DNA of 10,248 nucleotides from Candidatus Omnitrophota bacterium (GCA_029570205.1 JAKQSI010000104.1:1-10248), one strand, 5' to 3'. Counted from the first letter of the stretch, positions 1 to 6,440 are shown. The notes: generated by a model from the sequence alone, not told the origin. Program-made: numbers and translations.

Positions 1-168
1 GATTGCATCGGATTCCTGCGGCATTTTCTTCATCTTTTTCACCGCATAAGGGCGGACTACCTGAATGCTGACCAGGATATTGTCCTCAATGAGTCCGACT
101 CGGCGGTAAGCCAGACGTTAAAAGAGGCCTTCCTCATTCTGCGTCAAGCCGCAGAAACCGGCGAATAG
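1..168 (+). CDS. C-terminal fragment of an unrecognised protein (5' end outside window)
   Basis: Frame 1 is open from the first base to a TAG at 166-168, giving 55 residues with no start codon that needs to be used, so the gene begins upstream of the window. The visible tail is mixed helical sequence: an aromatic and histidine-rich stretch (LRHFLHLFHRIRADYL), an acidic turn, and a final helix ending LRQAAETGE. I do not recognise the family. It is followed after 65 bp by the lipoprotein gene on the same strand. No terminator hairpin is seen between them, so they could be co-transcribed, although a weak promoter-like sequence lies in the gap. That it codes is inferred from the open frame and its natural-looking composition. 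Confidence 0.55.
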   Translation, partial: DCIGFLRHFLHLFHRIRADYLNADQDIVLNESDSAVSQTLKEAFLILRQAAETGE

Positions 169-193
169 GCTTTTGTGTCGTGACATGATCTTG

Positions 194-199
194 TACAAT
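194..199 (+). promoter_or_regulatory. possible -10 element before the lipoprotein gene
   Basis: TACAAT at 194-199 resembles a sigma70 -10 box, 34 bp before the start codon at 234. Seventeen bases upstream is only a poor -35 candidate (TTTTGT, 171-176). The call is weak. Read-through from the upstream gene is an equally good explanation. Confidence 0.25.
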
Positions 200-233
200 C
201 ACGGAATCTCGCGAAAAGTCGCAGGAGGACAAG

Positions 234-671
234 ATGTACCGATCTGTCAATACTGCCGGAATCATTGCTATCGTCTTGTTGGTCATGCTCGGGTGCGCGA
301 CGTCTAAAGCCAAAGGCCCCACGCCCCAGGAACAAATCACCGCCGCCATGCAGGAATTCAAGGCCGCATGGGAAGCTAGAGATGTCGACCGGATTCTGGC
401 CTGCTATGCCCCGGATTACCGCTACTCGGACGGGTCCGATCTGACGGAATTACAGCAATTCGCGGAGCAGGCAAAGGAAATGTCGGACCTCCACATCGAG
501 GTCCCGCTGGATGATATGCAGATCACCATGGAGGAGAACATCGGGCTTGTCCGCATCCGCTCCAGGCTCAGTAGTCCGGACAGGAAAGGTCAATTCCTCC
601 TTGACCATCGTCTGAGAGAATCCGACGGCAAATGGCTGATCTTCTGGTCCCACGCGGAAGAGGCAGACTGA
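234..671 (+). CDS. Lipoprotein with NTF2/SnoaL-like (DUF4440-type) domain
   Basis: This 145-residue protein starts at an ATG preceded by a strong ribosome site (GCAGGAGG, about 5 bases upstream). Residues 1-20 form a signal peptide with a hydrophobic core (IIAIVLLVML), ending in MLGC so that Cys21 would be the lipidated residue. The lipobox is slightly non-canonical (Met at -3). The mature part (about 32-145) has the pattern of the NTF2-like fold: an N-terminal helix with AAWEARDVDRILACYAPDY, a strand pair around residues 95-108, and a closing GKWLIFWSHAEE strand. This is typical of SnoaL/DUF4440 proteins, which bind small ligands or act as small enzymes. No catalytic residues can be assigned, so the function is unknown. 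It would sit in the inner or outer membrane facing the periplasm. Confidence 0.75.
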   Translation: MYRSVNTAGIIAIVLLVMLGCATSKAKGPTPQEQITAAMQEFKAAWEARDVDRILACYAPDYRYSDGSDLTELQQFAEQAKEMSDLHIEVPLDDMQITMEENIGLVRIRSRLSSPDRKGQFLLDHRLRESDGKWLIFWSHAEEAD

Positions 672-841
672 GAACACCCCCCGGGAAGAACGCAGGAAAT
701 AACCCCTTAAGTCTGAGGACAAAGCGGGATCGCTTTCCGGGCGGATTGTGGATGGACAGGCTGTGCCAACTCGCCGGAGTATCAAAGCGTGTGCCCTATT
801 TCAGGTCTTTTGGAATTTGCATTTTCGGGGGACTTGCGATC

Positions 842-1204
842 ATGCCGCGCGAATGCTTAAATCATCATGCATCCGAATGGGGTCAGGTACCCGAAATGAC
901 TGAGAATGACCTTGAAAAGCAGGAGATCGGCGCACCGGTCTGGTGTTATGAGTGCAAAAAGCAGTTCACCTTTAGGCTGAAAGCAGGGGCTTCCCAAAAG
1001 AAACTGCCGGCTCAACAGATTGAACGTCTTATCAGCTCCGCATTACATGCCTCCAAGTGGCAGATGCTGGATGTCGTCAATGAGGATGGGGAAGAAACCG
1101 GGCAGCGGACTTGGTTTTGCGAGAACTGTGTCAAGAAGGCCGCGGACCTTTTCGACAAAAGAAGGAAAAAAGCCGAGAATCCATATTGGAAAATACGGCG
1201 CTGA
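842..1204 (+). CDS. Small CxxC...CxxC zinc-ribbon-like protein
   Basis: From this ATG the protein has 120 residues. Two cysteine pairs, C35-x2-C38 (WCYECKK) and C93-x2-C96 (FCENC), frame about 54 residues and probably bind one zinc ion. The tail is strongly basic (DKRRKKAENPYWKIRR), which would suit nucleic-acid or ribosome contact, but that is inference. The start is uncertain. The ATG at 842 has a G-rich site (GGGGGA) nine bases upstream. An ATG at 896 gives MTENDLEKQEIG and looks a natural start, though its ribosome site is weak. The longer open frame from 632 would overlap the lipoprotein gene and encodes unlikely sequence. A terminator follows 30 bp downstream. I do not recognise a named family. 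Confidence 0.65.
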   Translation: MPRECLNHHASEWGQVPEMTENDLEKQEIGAPVWCYECKKQFTFRLKAGASQKKLPAQQIERLISSALHASKWQMLDVVNEDGEETGQRTWFCENCVKKAADLFDKRRKKAENPYWKIRR

Positions 1205-1234
1205 TTCTTTCCTGAAATCCGCATCTTTTCGAGC

Positions 1235-1261
1235 GCCCACCCGAAACGGTGGGCACGTTTT
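1235..1261 (+). terminator. Rho-independent terminator after the zinc-ribbon gene
   Basis: A perfect 7-bp stem, GCCCACC (1235-1241) with GGTGGGC (1248-1254), closes a CGAAAC loop and is followed by CACGTTTTG. It lies between two convergent genes. The minus-strand side lacks a T-run, so it most likely serves only the plus-strand gene. Confidence 0.6.
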
Positions 1262-1303
1262 GTTTGGAGGGAAATTCGATCGACAGATTGCCGGCGTGTA
1301 TCT

Positions 1304-3466
1304 TCATCGGAGGCTGTTCACAGGCGGCTGGAGAAACCAATAGAAATACGATGCATAACAGGGGTCCGTGGGGGTCGGGATAACGCTCAGACGGATCTCC
1401 AGTTCCGGCCCGGTCACCAGGTGGCCCGGAATAACCAGCCACCGTTCATACCAGTTCCAGGGCGTTCCCTCGATGGTCCAGGCTCCCGCATATTTCCCCC
1501 CGGCGTATACGGCCATTTGATATTGAAATCTCTCGTGGACCGCCTCATCCTGACAGGTCCTGAGTCCCACCGCGAGGTCGGTTCCCTCCCGTAATCCCCG
1601 GACAACAAACCGTTCGCTCCCGTTGTGCCGTCGTCCGCCATCAAGAATATCGAACCGTTCCAGAAGCCCCTCCCGTGCCAATCGGGGAATAAGGTCCCGG
1701 TCCTTTTCATCGGGAAACATCTGTTCGATTTCCTCGTGGTATCCAAAATTCCTTCGGAAAGGAACCGGATTGGCCGGAAAACGGCCTTTCGGCTCACAGA
1801 CATACTCATGCGCGCGCTCGCTTTCCAGGTCGGCGACATCCAGGCGGTCGATCAATTCCCAATCAGGTCGTGTCAGAGCCGACGAACGAGGCAGCGTGTC
1901 AATGTCTCTGGTTCTCCATACCGCACGATAAAGAACCTTCTCAAAGGCTGGATCGAATGGGTCCGGGAATCGCACCACCGGTTCCCCCAGCACATCGAAA
2001 GTCAGGAACAACTCAAACCATTCCGGGAAAACTGCGTAGTATTGAAATCGCTTTTCATCCGGGAGAGTCGTCAGGTACTCATACAGGGCGCCTTCCCCCA
2101 TCCGGTATGGGGTGGTGGTCTTGTTGTTCATCAGCCCGACCAGATCGAACGTATGGCGCCTCGAGAACATCGCCAGGATTCCGGCATCATTGAGAGCGAC
2201 CGTGGCCCGGGGATCGGTATGCTCGGCGATCCATACCGCCATCTGTTCCTGTTTCGCGGCGATAGACCCGCAGTTCCGTCCGTATCGTGACAGCCACAAC
2301 GGAAGAGCGCAGACCTGCATCAAAAGGATCAGGACAAACAGCGCCCGCGATATGGCCTTCCCTGTGTTTCCCCAGCGAGCGATTTCCTCGATCCCCGCGC
2401 CCAGAAACACGAGAATAATCGGAAACACCGGCAGCAGATAACGATAATTGTGGAGGCTCCATACGCTTAATGTGGCGACACTGAATGCTGTCACGATCAC
2501 AAAGAGTGTCGCCAGAGATCCCCCGGAAAGCAGCCGTCGCCAATTGCGCTCCTTCCCAGAGCGGATTGCGGCAATCACCCCCAGAACAGCAAGAACCGGC
2601 GCCGCCGGAGCGAGATATTCACCGGGCCAGGTTCCATACTCCGGTACACCGGCGAACCATCGGAAAACACCTTGAATGTTTTGCGTGAATTCGGCCAGTT
2701 TTTCACCGGATGTTTTAACCGGTTCGTGCAGGATGGACTTTGCGACCATCCCGTTGGAGGACCAATTGCCCGTAGAAAGCCATGTCCAAAGGTACGGCCA
2801 GACAATGGCCGCCCCCACCGGCAATAGAACTTCCCGAAACACCCGCCGCAGATCCCGATCCCGCTCATACACCCGAACGGCAACAAAAAGCACGGACACC
2901 GCCGCGAGAAAGGAGGCTTCGGGACGAATGAGCGCCAACACAATCATCGTTGCCACGGTCAATCGGAAATGGCCGTTTCCGCGATTCTCCATTTCATAAA
3001 ACAGCAACAGAGAAATCACCGCTGCCGCCATCAGCGCAATTTCCATCCCGGACAAGAATGCCCAGAGCAACGGGCCGCTTGTCGCGAGCAGAAGCGCAAT
3101 TCGATTCCGGTTCCCCGATCCGAGACATCCCCCGAAATAGACCACGGCACAGAACAAACACCCACCCAACAGGATGGAGAATGCCGTCAATGCGGAACCA
3201 TGAATCCCAAGGAACGCTACCACGGCCAGGAGATGCGCATACAGCCAACTGGTGGCGCCGGAGGTCATCGGGTCCCCGTCATGGTAACGGTAATACTGCC
3301 CGTGAGCGATCTGCTCGGCGTATTGCAGGTGAATAGCCGTATCATCGAGGGGCGGGGCAATTTTCCCACCCGCATACCACAGGCCGGTCCCCAGGAAAAT
3401 GAGCACATTGAGGACCGCCAGGCTGAGCGGACCGACAGGGCGACCCGTGCGCCGGATTGGATTCAT
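1304..3466 (-). CDS. GT-C fold polytopic membrane glycosyltransferase
   Basis: This 720-residue protein starts at ATG 3466. The frame extends to a TTG at 3499, but those residues (HKTWTGNP) look non-coding. The N-terminal 400 residues contain about ten membrane helices. Just after helix 1 is an aspartate pair, PPLDDTAIHLQYAEQIAHG (D41, D42), followed by GDPMTSGATSWLYAHLLA. This is the external-loop catalytic and donor-binding motif of GT-C enzymes that use polyprenyl-phosphate sugars, in the layout of AftB-like arabinosyltransferases and relatives. Further family-like marks are SGMEIALMA (about 139), LIRPEA (about 180) and NYRYLLPVFP (about 340). Residues from about 410 form a soluble external region that begins VALNDAGILAMFSRRHTFDLVGLMN, common in this group, and ends in a beta-rich domain. 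The donor and acceptor are unknown; envelope glycan or protein glycosylation is likely. It lies alone and convergent to the zinc-ribbon gene. Confidence 0.8.
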   Translation of the reverse strand: MNPIRRTGRPVGPLSLAVLNVLIFLGTGLWYAGGKIAPPLDDTAIHLQYAEQIAHGQYYRYHDGDPMTSGATSWLYAHLLAVVAFLGIHGSALTAFSILLGGCLFCAVVYFGGCLGSGNRNRIALLLATSGPLLWAFLSGMEIALMAAAVISLLLFYEMENRGNGHFRLTVATMIVLALIRPEASFLAAVSVLFVAVRVYERDRDLRRVFREVLLPVGAAIVWPYLWTWLSTGNWSSNGMVAKSILHEPVKTSGEKLAEFTQNIQGVFRWFAGVPEYGTWPGEYLAPAAPVLAVLGVIAAIRSGKERNWRRLLSGGSLATLFVIVTAFSVATLSVWSLHNYRYLLPVFPIILVFLGAGIEEIARWGNTGKAISRALFVLILLMQVCALPLWLSRYGRNCGSIAAKQEQMAVWIAEHTDPRATVALNDAGILAMFSRRHTFDLVGLMNNKTTTPYRMGEGALYEYLTTLPDEKRFQYYAVFPEWFELFLTFDVLGEPVVRFPDPFDPAFEKVLYRAVWRTRDIDTLPRSSALTRPDWELIDRLDVADLESERAHEYVCEPKGRFPANPVPFRRNFGYHEEIEQMFPDEKDRDLIPRLAREGLLERFDILDGGRRHNGSERFVVRGLREGTDLAVGLRTCQDEAVHERFQYQMAVYAGGKYAGAWTIEGTPWNWYERWLVIPGHLVTGPELEIRLSVIPTPTDPCYASYFYWFLQPPVNSLR

Positions 3467-3523
3467 CGTCAAAGGATTCCCAGTCCAAGTTTTGTGCAAA
3501 TTTTAGCCGAATTTCTGCCGGTC

Positions 3524-3551
3524 TTGATGACAAATGCGGCGCCGATAGTCT
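3524..3551 (+). promoter_or_regulatory. possible sigma70 promoter for the TPR gene
   Basis: TTGATG (3524-3529) and TAGTCT (3546-3551) are separated by 16 bp and lie about 40 bp before the ATG at 3592, in the gap between divergent genes. Both boxes are imperfect. Confidence 0.3.
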
Positions 3552-3591
3552 AAACTAGATCAAAATCCTTTTTTTCGCGAGGCAGCCGACC

Positions 3592-4119
3592 ATGGATCTC
3601 GTACAGCAGGGAAAGGAATTGGCGCAAGAGGGACTGTTCGTTGAGGCTCTGGAAATCTTCAAGAAAGCCTTGGAAACAGATCCCAAGAACCCGGATATTC
3701 TGTTCTTCGTCGGAACTTGTCACAGCTCACTCGGTGATTTCCAAGTGGCGAAGTATTACTACCAGGAAGTGCTCAAGATCGATCCGAGCCACTCGCGGAC
3801 AAGAATGGTCTGGGCCGGCCTGGGGGAGGTGGAAGCCCGTCCGCCTTCCTATGCAAAGCCGGCCAGGACGCCGGAGAAGGAAGAGGAGCCGGCTCCTTCC
3901 ACCGAAGAAAAGGAAGAGAAACCCGAACCGATGAACCAGGTCGGTGTTGGAAGCACAGATGAGTTCAGGGACAAGTGGGCGGATGCTTTTCCCGCAGATC
4001 AGTACCTGAAACCCGCCTCACGCAAAAAAGGCATCGGCGTATGGTTCTGGATTCTGGTTGCGCTGGCTATTGCAGCCGCCGTGTATTTCTGGATCGGCCC
4101 GACGTTCCTGAAACCGTAG
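3592..4119 (+). CDS. TPR protein with acidic linker and C-terminal membrane anchor
   Basis: This 175-residue protein starts at ATG 3592, with a modest GAGG ribosome site about 10 bases upstream. Residues 3-33 and 34-67 are two tetratricopeptide repeats (the first ends ALEIFKKALETDPKNP, the second YYYQEVLKIDPSHS), a helical-hairpin scaffold for protein-protein binding. Residues 82-115 are a charged, Pro/Glu/Lys-rich disordered linker. Residues 116-145 are short and conserved-looking (STDEFRDKWADAFPADQYL). Residues 148-169 form one membrane helix (GVWFWILVALAIAAAVYFWI) after an RKK stop-transfer signal, leaving only about six residues beyond it. There is no signal peptide, so the TPR part should stay in the cytoplasm, tail-anchored to the inner membrane. 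Its partner is unknown. It is a monocistronic unit with its own terminator. Confidence 0.75.
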   Translation: MDLVQQGKELAQEGLFVEALEIFKKALETDPKNPDILFFVGTCHSSLGDFQVAKYYYQEVLKIDPSHSRTRMVWAGLGEVEARPPSYAKPARTPEKEEEPAPSTEEKEEKPEPMNQVGVGSTDEFRDKWADAFPADQYLKPASRKKGIGVWFWILVALAIAAAVYFWIGPTFLKP

Positions 4120-4146
4120 GGACGCACGGCTGTGCGCCCCTGGAGT

Positions 4147-4170
4147 GCGGCAGCGCAGCTGCCGCCTTTT
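4147..4170 (+). terminator. Strong hairpin terminator after the TPR gene
   Basis: A perfect 8-bp stem, GCGGCAGC (4147-4154) and GCTGCCGC (4158-4165), with a three-base GCA loop is followed by CTTTT. A second hairpin (CGCAC/GTGCG) lies just upstream at about 4123-4136. The same sequence looks like the kind of GC-rich hairpin that occurs as a dispersed intergenic repeat, so it may be a repeat that serves as a terminator. Confidence 0.6.
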
Positions 4171-4210
4171 CCGGATTCCGGCACGTACCGGAAAGCCGCG
4201 TGGCTATTCT

Positions 4211-4261
4211 CCCTCTCCCACCGGGAGGGCTGGGATGAGAGCATGCGGGTTGGGGTGAGGG
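4211..4261. repeat. GC-rich hairpin repeat, 'CCCTCTCCC' family
   Basis: The segment opens CCCTCTCCCACCGGGAGGG (a CTCCC/GGGAG hairpin) and ends GGGTTGGGGTGAGGG. Its two ends resemble the segments at 5197-5275 and 8421-8443, all in gaps beside genes. This is a widespread type of interspersed intergenic hairpin in bacteria. Nothing here looks coding. Confidence 0.5.
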
Positions 4262-4267
4262 TTTATT

Positions 4268-4486
4268 GTCTGAACCTTGATTCACTTGATTTTAGGATTT
4301 TCTTGATTCTTCATCATGGTCATCCTGTAATCCCACGAATCAGGGTTCAGACATAGGCATTGACTGCCAGGCAGAGACGCCTGGCCTACTGGGAAATGAT
4401 GGGGCAGGCCGGTGGGACAGGCCGGTGGGACAGGCCGGGGGGACAGGCCAGTGGGACAGGCCTCCATGCCTGTCAATGAACCCACT
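4268..4486. repeat. Array unit 1 (219 bp, five 13-bp repeats)
   Basis: The 85-bp inverted-repeat element spans 4268-4352. Its left end GTCTGAACCTTGATTC (4268-4283) pairs with its right end GAATCAGGGTTCAGAC (4337-4352), 15 of 16 bases matching. The short hairpin lies at 4367-4384. The minisatellite runs 4398-4462 (five units) and the closing hairpin follows. The tail reads TGTCAATGAACCCACT. Confidence 0.85.
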
Positions 4487-4679
4487 GTCTGAACCTTGAT
4501 TCACTTGATTTTAGGATTTTCTTGATTCTTCATCATGGTCATCCTGTAATCCCACGAATCAGGGTTCGGACATAGGCATTGACTGCCAGGCAGAGACGCC
4601 TGGCCTACTGGGAAATGGCGGGGCAGGCCGGTGGGACAGGCCAGTGGGGCAGGCCTCCGTGCCTGTCAAAGAACCCACT
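4487..4679. repeat. Array unit 2 (193 bp, three 13-bp repeats)
   Basis: The inverted-repeat element spans 4487-4571, with one A-to-G change in the right arm (GGTTCGGAC). The minisatellite runs 4617-4655 and has only three units, which accounts for the whole 26-bp length difference from its neighbours. The tail reads TGTCAAAGAACCCACT. Confidence 0.85.
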
Positions 4680-4898
4680 GTCTGAACCTTGATTCACTTG
4701 ATTTTAGGATTTTCTTGATTCTTCATCATGGTCATCCTGGAATCCCACGAATCAGGGTTCAGACATAGGCATTGACTGCCAGGCAGAGACGCCTGGCCTA
4801 CTGGAAAATGGTGGGACAGGCCGGTGGGGCAGGCCGGGGGGACAGGCCGGTGGGACAGGCCAGTGGGGCAGGCCTCCGTGCCTGTCAAAGAACCCGCT
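4680..4898. repeat. Array unit 3 (219 bp, five 13-bp repeats), abutting the protease remnant
   Basis: The inverted-repeat element spans 4680-4764 with both arms intact. The minisatellite runs 4810-4874 (five units). The tail (TGTCAAAGAACCCGCT, ending 4898) runs straight into minus-strand protease codons and, read on that strand, supplies codons for GSGFF. Confidence 0.85.
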
Positions 4899-4901
4899 GC
4901 C

Positions 4902-5069
4902 CTAGCCGAGCGATTCGCCGCTGCTGTCGTAGGTCAGGATCAGCACAACGGACGGCTGGACCTTTTTGACCAATTCCGTCAACGCCTCTTCCGCCGATAC
5001 GGGAAGAACCTGGGAGACAATAAGAAGAACCACAATTCGGGTGAAGGCGGGAAGGAAGGAAGTTTTCAT
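4902..5069 (-). pseudogene. Broken N-terminus of a secreted trypsin/HtrA-like serine protease
   Basis: From ATG 5069 (ribosome site GGAAGGG close upstream) the minus strand encodes 55 residues up to a TAG at 4904-4902. Residues 1-26 are a clear signal peptide (basic start, core IVVLLIVSQVLPV, SAEE cleavage region). Residues 28-55 read ALTELVKKVQPSVVLILTYD, then a short turn ending ESLG. This is the usual opening of HtrA/DegP-type trypsin-like proteases, where LGQGSGFF and the histidine-bearing strand follow. Here the expected Gln codon is TAG, the next codons still read GSGFF, and the frame then enters the repeat array. The catalytic His, Asp and Ser regions are all missing. Intact relatives would be periplasmic. 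The remnant is downstream of era on the same strand, with a promoter-like sequence of its own. It could be a very short secreted peptide, but a dead gene is the simpler reading. Confidence 0.7.
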
Positions 5070-5118
5070 CGGCCCTTCCAAAAATGCAACGCTTCGGACG
5101 CCAAAGTGAATTACAGGA

Positions 5119-5145
5119 AATATACCCCGGTTGGGGGATTGTCAA
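5119..5145 (-). promoter_or_regulatory. possible promoter of the protease remnant
   Basis: On the minus strand a perfect TTGACA (5145-5140) is followed after 15 bp by TATATT (5124-5119), about 50 bp before the ATG at 5069. The spacer is shorter than the ideal 17 bp. If real, it would fire into the repeat array. Confidence 0.35.
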
Positions 5146-5196
5146 TCGGGAAATGCGGATGAAAGGGGTTTTTCTTGGTGCTCTTCCCGCCCTGAT

Positions 5197-5275
5197 CCCC
5201 CCCTCCATCCCCCCGTAAACGGGGGGAAGCGTTTTTAGTCTCCCTCCCTGTTTACGGGGAGGGCCGGGGTGGGGG
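5197..5275. repeat. Double GC-rich hairpin with G-quadruplex-type motif downstream of era
   Basis: Two hairpins sit side by side. CCCCCCGTAAACGGGGGG (5209-5226) is self-complementary and is followed by AAGCGTTTTT. CCCTCCCTG-TTTA-CGGGGAGGG (5242-5263) has a 9-bp stem with one G-T pair. The plus strand then runs GGGGAGGGCCGGGGTGGGGG (5256-5275), four G-runs with loops of 1-2 bases. The block begins about 20 bp past the era stop. On the minus strand it could slow or end era transcription, though there is no T-run in that direction after the second hairpin. Confidence 0.5.
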
Positions 5276-5294
5276 TTCTGCTTCAACCAACCCC

Positions 5295-6221
5295 TTACCG
5301 CCGGTGGTAGCCGAGTTCTTTCAACGCGCGCTGCTCCTTGCGCCATTTCTCGACAACCTTCACGCGAAGAGTGAGAAAGACCGGCCGGCCAAGAAGTTCT
5401 TCGATCTGCTTCCGCGCATCCTGACCGATTGCCTTCACCATCAAACCCCCTTTCCCGATCAGAATCCCTCGCTGGCTCTCCCGCTCGACAATCAAATTCG
5501 CGCTGATCGAGACCTTCTTGCGATCCGGCGCATCCAGCATCTCTTCCACATGAACTGCGATAGCGTGAGGAATTTCTTCCTTCACCCGCAGAAATGCCTG
5601 CTCCCGGATCAGTTCCTCGACAAGAAACCGTTCCGTCCGGTCGGTCAGCACATCGGGATCATAGTATTTCGGACCTTCAGGCAGAACGGATTTGACCGCC
5701 TGAAGCACATCGGAAATGCCGGTCCCGTAAAGTGCGGAGAGTGTGATCAGTTCCACGGGTCGTTCGAACGGAAGAGACCGGATTTCTTTCAGGCATTCTT
5801 CCACTTTTGAGGGATGAACCAAGTCCATCTTATTGGCAATCAGGAAGATCGGAATCCCGGCGTTCTCCGTTTGCGGCCCGCAGGCGGCGTTTACAAACAC
5901 ACAAAGTTCCTGCTCCCGCTTGCCGATTCCCTGCGAGGCATCCACCATGAACAGAACCACATCGGTTCCTTCCAGTGCGCGCCGGACCTCGTCCACCATG
6001 AACTCGTGCATGGCATCTCGCGGAACCAGGAATCCCGGCGTATCCTGAAATACAATCTGGCAGGATTCGTCATCATAAACTCCGAGAATCCGATTTCGTG
6101 TTGTCTGCGCGATTGGCGTGACAACGGAAATCTTCCGTCCCAGAAGCCCATTCAACAGCGTGGACTTGCCGACATTGGGACGACCCAGAATGGTCGCAAA
6201 GCCTGAACAGTGTTTATCCAT
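5295..6221 (-). CDS. era: GTPase Era, ribosome small-subunit assembly factor
   Basis: This 308-residue protein is close to the usual Era length of about 300. Its ATG at 6221 has a GGAG ribosome site a few bases upstream. The GTPase domain shows G1 GRPNVGKST (13-21), G2 threonines at 40-41 (AQTTRNRI), G3 DTPG (60-63), G4 NKMD (130-133) and G5 SAL (162-164). The C-terminal KH domain has the RNA-binding loop RGILIGKGGLMVKAIG (251-266). Established for the family: Era binds the 3' end of 16S rRNA next to the anti-Shine-Dalgarno and acts as a checkpoint in 30S maturation. The target end sequence, GGATCACCTCC, is itself encoded at the right of this window. Era is not beside its frequent partners (rnc, recO, ybeY). 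It is divergent from the HDOD gene and followed by hairpins and a broken protease. Confidence 0.97.
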   Translation of the reverse strand: MDKHCSGFATILGRPNVGKSTLLNGLLGRKISVVTPIAQTTRNRILGVYDDESCQIVFQDTPGFLVPRDAMHEFMVDEVRRALEGTDVVLFMVDASQGIGKREQELCVFVNAACGPQTENAGIPIFLIANKMDLVHPSKVEECLKEIRSLPFERPVELITLSALYGTGISDVLQAVKSVLPEGPKYYDPDVLTDRTERFLVEELIREQAFLRVKEEIPHAIAVHVEEMLDAPDRKKVSISANLIVERESQRGILIGKGGLMVKAIGQDARKQIEELLGRPVFLTLRVKVVEKWRKEQRALKELGYHRR

Positions 6222-6234
6222 GGTCTCCGTACGT

Positions 6235-6262
6235 TTGACGCCGTGATTTCAAGTCCTATACT
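6235..6262 (+). promoter_or_regulatory. sigma70-type promoter for the HDOD gene
   Basis: TTGACG (6235-6240) and TATACT (6257-6262) are separated by 16 bp, each one mismatch from consensus. This is the best promoter in the window. Transcription from about 6269 would give a leader of about 170 bases before the start codon at 6441. The same -10 region reads TAGTAT on the other strand and might serve era, but without a good -35. Confidence 0.5.
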
Positions 6263-6440
6263 ACCTGCATGCCGCTGTTGTGGAAAAGGAGCACAGGGAT
6301 TAAAGCGGTAACATGAAGCCATTGCATTCGTTGCCGCAATGCCCGACAGGTCAAGAGATTCGATTCCTTCGAAACGGTGAAACGATTGTAGAATGGCCTC
6401 CTTAACGAACGATCCACAGTCTCCGGAGACAGGAGTCCCT

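Larger units (their letters stand above)
4268..4898. repeat. Tandem array of three composite repeat units (219, 193, 219 bp)
   Basis: Three near-identical units follow one another without spacers, starting at 4268, 4487 and 4680. Each has the same four parts. First is an 85-bp element bounded by a 16-bp inverted repeat. Second is a short hairpin, CCAGGC-AGAGAC-GCCTGG. Third is a 13-bp minisatellite of consensus GGTGGGACAGGCC. Fourth is a closing hairpin of the form GACAGGC-CTCCAT-GCCTGTC, followed by a short tail ending near GAACCC. The 26-bp length difference of the middle unit equals exactly two 13-bp repeats. The unit sequence is otherwise conserved to within a few bases, so duplication is recent or the copies are being homogenised. 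Open frames through it are by-products. There is no transposase and no CRISPR-like spacer pattern. Confidence 0.9.

Noticed and set aside
721-736. AAAGCG-GGAT-CGCTTT hairpin after the lipoprotein gene
   Set aside because: The stem is only 6 bp and no T-run follows. It is too weak to call a terminator.
632-841. Longer upstream extension of the zinc-ribbon ORF
   Set aside because: It overlaps the lipoprotein gene end, has no good ribosome site, and its sequence looks unlike a protein domain. A start at 842 or 896 is more credible.
3467-3499. TTG start of the glycosyltransferase at 3499
   Set aside because: ATG 3466 leads directly into the expected basic start and first helix. The extra 11 residues have no support.
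4398-4462. CRISPR-like array
   Set aside because: The 13-bp repeats are directly adjacent, without unique spacers, and no cas genes are present. It is a minisatellite.
4282-4888. Minus-strand ORFs of 64-67 residues in the repeat units
   Set aside because: They are near-identical because they are repeats. Their proline/glycine-rich frame is the 13-bp minisatellite read through, and changes in its copy number shift the frame.
4885-5346. 153-residue minus-strand ORF
   Set aside because: It crosses GC-rich hairpins and is in a different frame from the recognisable protease remnant. It is low-complexity.
5304-6206. Plus-strand ORFs of 168 and 130 residues
   Set aside because: They are antisense shadows of era, whose GTPase and KH motifs are complete on the other strand.
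6313-6405. 30-residue ORF in the leader of the HDOD gene
   Set aside because: It has no ribosome site and no recognisable sequence. The transcript leader explains the space.
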